NCBI RefSeq assembly: GCF_013389665.1
Contig: NZ_CP058316.1
Span: forward strand, 2,418,001-2,482,000
DNA length: 64,000 nucleotides
Direction of reading: 5' to 3'
Source: Microbacterium oleivorans
GTDB taxonomy: Bacteria > Actinomycetota > Actinomycetes > Actinomycetales > Microbacteriaceae
This document shows positions 61,947-64,000 of the stretch, piece after piece; positions within the stretch are counted from its first letter, which is position 1; each line of letters starts with the position of its first letter. Position numbers and translations under genes: made by a program. The notes under the pieces are model-generated. The model ran no database searches. It was not told the DNA's origin and worked only from the letters and a program-made list of their open reading frames with translations.

Positions 61947-63106
61947 CCGGCACGTCCCGCGTCGTCGTCGCGATCGACAGCTTCAAGGGCTCGATCGGGG
62001 CCGCCGACGCTGCGCGCTCGATCGCCGCGGGCTGGCATGCGGTCGACCCCGAGGCGGCCGTCGAGCTGCGCCCGATGGCGGACGGCGGCGAGGGCACCCT
62101 CGAGGCGTTCGCCGCCGCGGTGCCCGGCGCGCGCCGGATGCCCGTCGAGGTCATCGGTCCCGCCGGCACCGCGGTGGCGGCATCCTGGCTGCTCCTGCCC
62201 GCCGGTCACGGCGGCGCGGCGGGAACGGTCGGCGTCGTGGAGCTCGCCTCGACCTCGGGCATCGAGCTGCTCGGCGCCCGGCGTCGCGGCCTCGACGCCG
62301 ACACGAGCGGGTTCGGCCAGGCCATCGCCGCCGCGCTCGACGCCGGCGTGGACCGCCTCGTCCTGGGCATCGGGTCGAGCTCGTCGACGGACGGCGGGAT
62401 CGGGATGCTGCGCGCCCTCGGCGCCCGCGTCACCGACGCCACCGGTCATGAGGTCGCACCCGGGGTCCGCGGGCTGTCCGCCATCGCCGACGTGGACCTG
62501 TCGGCGCTGCGACCGCTCCCGGCGGGGGGAGCGGTCGTGCTCAGCGACGTCTCGAACCCGCTCCTGGGAGAGCGCGGCGCCGCCGCCGTGTTCGGCCCGC
62601 AGAAGGGCCTCGAGCCGGCCGGCGTCGCCGATGCCGAGGCGGGATTGGCGCGGTGGAGCGCGAGCGTGCCGGACGGCGCGTCGCTGGCGGCGACACCGGG
62701 CGCCGGCGCGGCCGGCGGCACCGGGTTCGGACTGCTCGCCTGGGGCGCGCGATTGACGCCCGGGGCGCGTGAGGTCGCCGAGCTCATCGGCCTGGCCGAG
62801 GCCGTCGCCGAGGCGGAGCTGGTGATCACCGGCGAGGGATCGTTCGACGGCCAGTCCGCCGCCGGCAAGGTGCCGGCCTTCGTCGCCGAGCTCGCCGCAC
62901 GCGCGGGCGCGCCGGCGGCTCTGGTCGCCGGCCGCATCGCCGCCGACGCGGACACCGCCGCGTTCGCGGCATCCGTCTCGCTCACCGAGCGGGCCGGGAG
63001 CGCCGCGGCGTCGCTGGCCGAACCCGCCCGGTGGTTGCATGAGGCCGGAGCGATGCTGGCGCAGCGACAACGGCGCGACGGCGCGGCGTCGTCGAACGCG
63101 CCGTGA
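61943..63106 (+). CDS. Glycerate kinase, GarK/GlxK family
   Basis: 387 aa. N-terminal VVAIDSFKGSIGAADAARSI, then MADGGEGTLEAFAAA and LGIGSSSSTDGGIGMLRALG, all marks of the glycerate kinase I family, which makes 2-phosphoglycerate (or 3-) from D-glycerate. GTG 61943 overlaps the LacI B stop. Its place in this operon suggests that glycerate is an end product of the pathway encoded around it. Confidence 0.93.
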   Translation: MTGTSRVVVAIDSFKGSIGAADAARSIAAGWHAVDPEAAVELRPMADGGEGTLEAFAAAVPGARRMPVEVIGPAGTAVAASWLLLPAGHGGAAGTVGVVELASTSGIELLGARRRGLDADTSGFGQAIAAALDAGVDRLVLGIGSSSSTDGGIGMLRALGARVTDATGHEVAPGVRGLSAIADVDLSALRPLPAGGAVVLSDVSNPLLGERGAAAVFGPQKGLEPAGVADAEAGLARWSASVPDGASLAATPGAGAAGGTGFGLLAWGARLTPGAREVAELIGLAEAVAEAELVITGEGSFDGQSAAGKVPAFVAELAARAGAPAALVAGRIAADADTAAFAASVSLTERAGSAAASLAEPARWLHEAGAMLAQRQRRDGAASSNAP

Positions 63107-64000
63107 CGGGCGAGGCGGGCCCGGTGCGCTGGGCGGTGCTCGGGCCGGGCCGGATCGCCGAGAGCTTCGTCGCCGGCCTGCGCGAGACCCGGACCGGGGT
63201 GCTCGCGGGCATCGGCAGCTCCGATCCCAACCGCGCGCGCGCCGTCGCCGATCGTCTCGGTGCCCAGCACGCCGGACGCTACGACGACATGATCGGCCGG
63301 GACGACGTCGACGCCGTGTACGTCTCGAGCATCCACCCGGCGCATCTCGAGCTGGCCGAGGCCGCCCTCCGTGCCGGCCGAGCCGTGCTGTGCGAGAAGC
63401 CGCTGACCCTGACGGCTGCGGACACGGCCCATCTGATCGCGACCGCGACCGCGGTCGGCGTTCCCCTCGTGGAGGCGTACAAGAACCGCTTCTCGCCGTT
63501 CGCGCGGGCATTGGAGTCCGCCGTGGCGCTCGGCGGCATCGGCGGCGGCCTGCGCCTGCGCGCCTCGTTCGGGTTCCGGGCCGAGCCCCGGGAGGGACGT
63601 CTGTTCGATCCGGCACTCGGCGGCGGTGCTCTGCTGGATGTGGGCGGATACCCGCTCGCTCTCGCCGTGCAGGTGGCCGAGGCCGCCGGTGTGGCGCTCG
63701 GCGCTCTCCGGATCGGCGACGTCGCGGGGCGGATCGGGCCCACCGGCGTCGACGAGCACGCCCGGGCCGTCGTCATCGCTCCCGGGTTCACCGCGCACGT
63801 CGAGACCTCGATCCGTTCCGAGCTGCCGCGCTCGGCCGAGGTCGTCGGCGACCGGGGCCGTGTCGTCCTGCCCGACGCGTGGGGCTCGCGGCTCGCCTCG
63901 GCCGGCGAGCTGCGGATCGTCGACGACGCGGGGGAGCGGGTCGAGCGGCCCGCCGTGGTGAATCCGTTCGCCGCCGAGGCCGACGCCGTGGCGGAGCTGC
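63103..64000 (+). CDS. Gfo/Idh/MocA oxidoreductase E (3' end cut by window edge)
   Basis: 299 codons visible from GTG 63103, which overlaps the glycerate kinase stop. WAVLGPGRIAESFVAGLRET, SSIHPAHLELAEAALRAG and LCEKPLTLTAADTAHLIAT with the catalytic lysine, then VEAYKNRFSPF. It resembles the dimeric dihydrodiol / D-xylose dehydrogenase type in ending its visible part with VVNPFAAEADAVAEL. Fifth oxidoreductase of the island. Confidence 0.88.
   Translation, partial: MTGEAGPVRWAVLGPGRIAESFVAGLRETRTGVLAGIGSSDPNRARAVADRLGAQHAGRYDDMIGRDDVDAVYVSSIHPAHLELAEAALRAGRAVLCEKPLTLTAADTAHLIATATAVGVPLVEAYKNRFSPFARALESAVALGGIGGGLRLRASFGFRAEPREGRLFDPALGGGALLDVGGYPLALAVQVAEAAGVALGALRIGDVAGRIGPTGVDEHARAVVIAPGFTAHVETSIRSELPRSAEVVGDRGRVVLPDAWGSRLASAGELRIVDDAGERVERPAVVNPFAAEADAVAEL

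Overview
The window is about 70% GC, with strongly GC-rich third codon positions, many GTG starts, 4-base ATGA/GTGA overlaps, several apparently leaderless genes and an rRNA operon without spacer tRNAs. The 16S sequence and gene order point to a high-GC actinobacterium of the Microbacteriaceae, most likely Microbacterium. Sequence and gene content look chromosomal; no phage, plasmid, CRISPR array, tRNA or insertion sequence was recognised.

Layout. Positions 1-2187 hold two permeases of a branched-chain amino acid type ABC importer on the minus strand, the LivH-like one carrying an unusual secreted N-terminal domain. Positions 2392-11991 are a purine/GMP neighbourhood (guaB, guaB3, guaA). Interleaved are a DUF559-type endonuclease-like gene flanked by inverted repeats, a sarcosine-oxidase-like flavoenzyme, a decayed ABC-F gene, and SURF1 and DUF3817 membrane proteins. 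Positions 12115-17846 are a complete rrn operon (two promoters, 16S, 23S, 5S, terminator). Positions 17872-34681 are a housekeeping block whose order resembles mycobacterial Rv1691-Rv1713: TPR protein, HAD phosphatase, small protein, tlyA, nadK, recN, pyrG, Nudix, xerD, a VKOR insertion, parA, scpA, scpB, rluB-like, tyrA, cmk, der. Next come a DUF222/HNH (13E12-type) gene with a probable LexA box at its start codon, a GC-rich repeat tract and a small lipoprotein.

Positions 37618-64000 are a carbohydrate-utilisation island. It encodes three paralogous sugar-binding lipoproteins but only one permease pair and no importer ATPase, a DUF624-like protein, and three glycoside hydrolases without signal peptides (GH43_24-like exo-beta-1,3-galactanase, GH43/GH117-like propeller, GH51 arabinofuranosidase). 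It also encodes five Gfo/Idh/MocA oxidoreductases (one fused to DUF6807), a free DUF6807 protein, a cupin, a DUF993 aldolase-like protein, an AP-endonuclease-2-fold isomerase, a glycerate kinase and two LacI regulators. Two operator families are readable in the DNA. GTGATCGATCAC lies next to the first LacI gene. GGYAAGCGCTTTCCC lies in front of three transcription units and probably belongs to the second. The simplest reading is uptake of arabinogalactan-like oligosaccharides, cytoplasmic hydrolysis, then oxidative (keto-sugar) processing of unusual sugars or glycosides ending in glycerate. The oxidoreductase/DUF6807/DUF993 part is the least described and most interesting content of the window.
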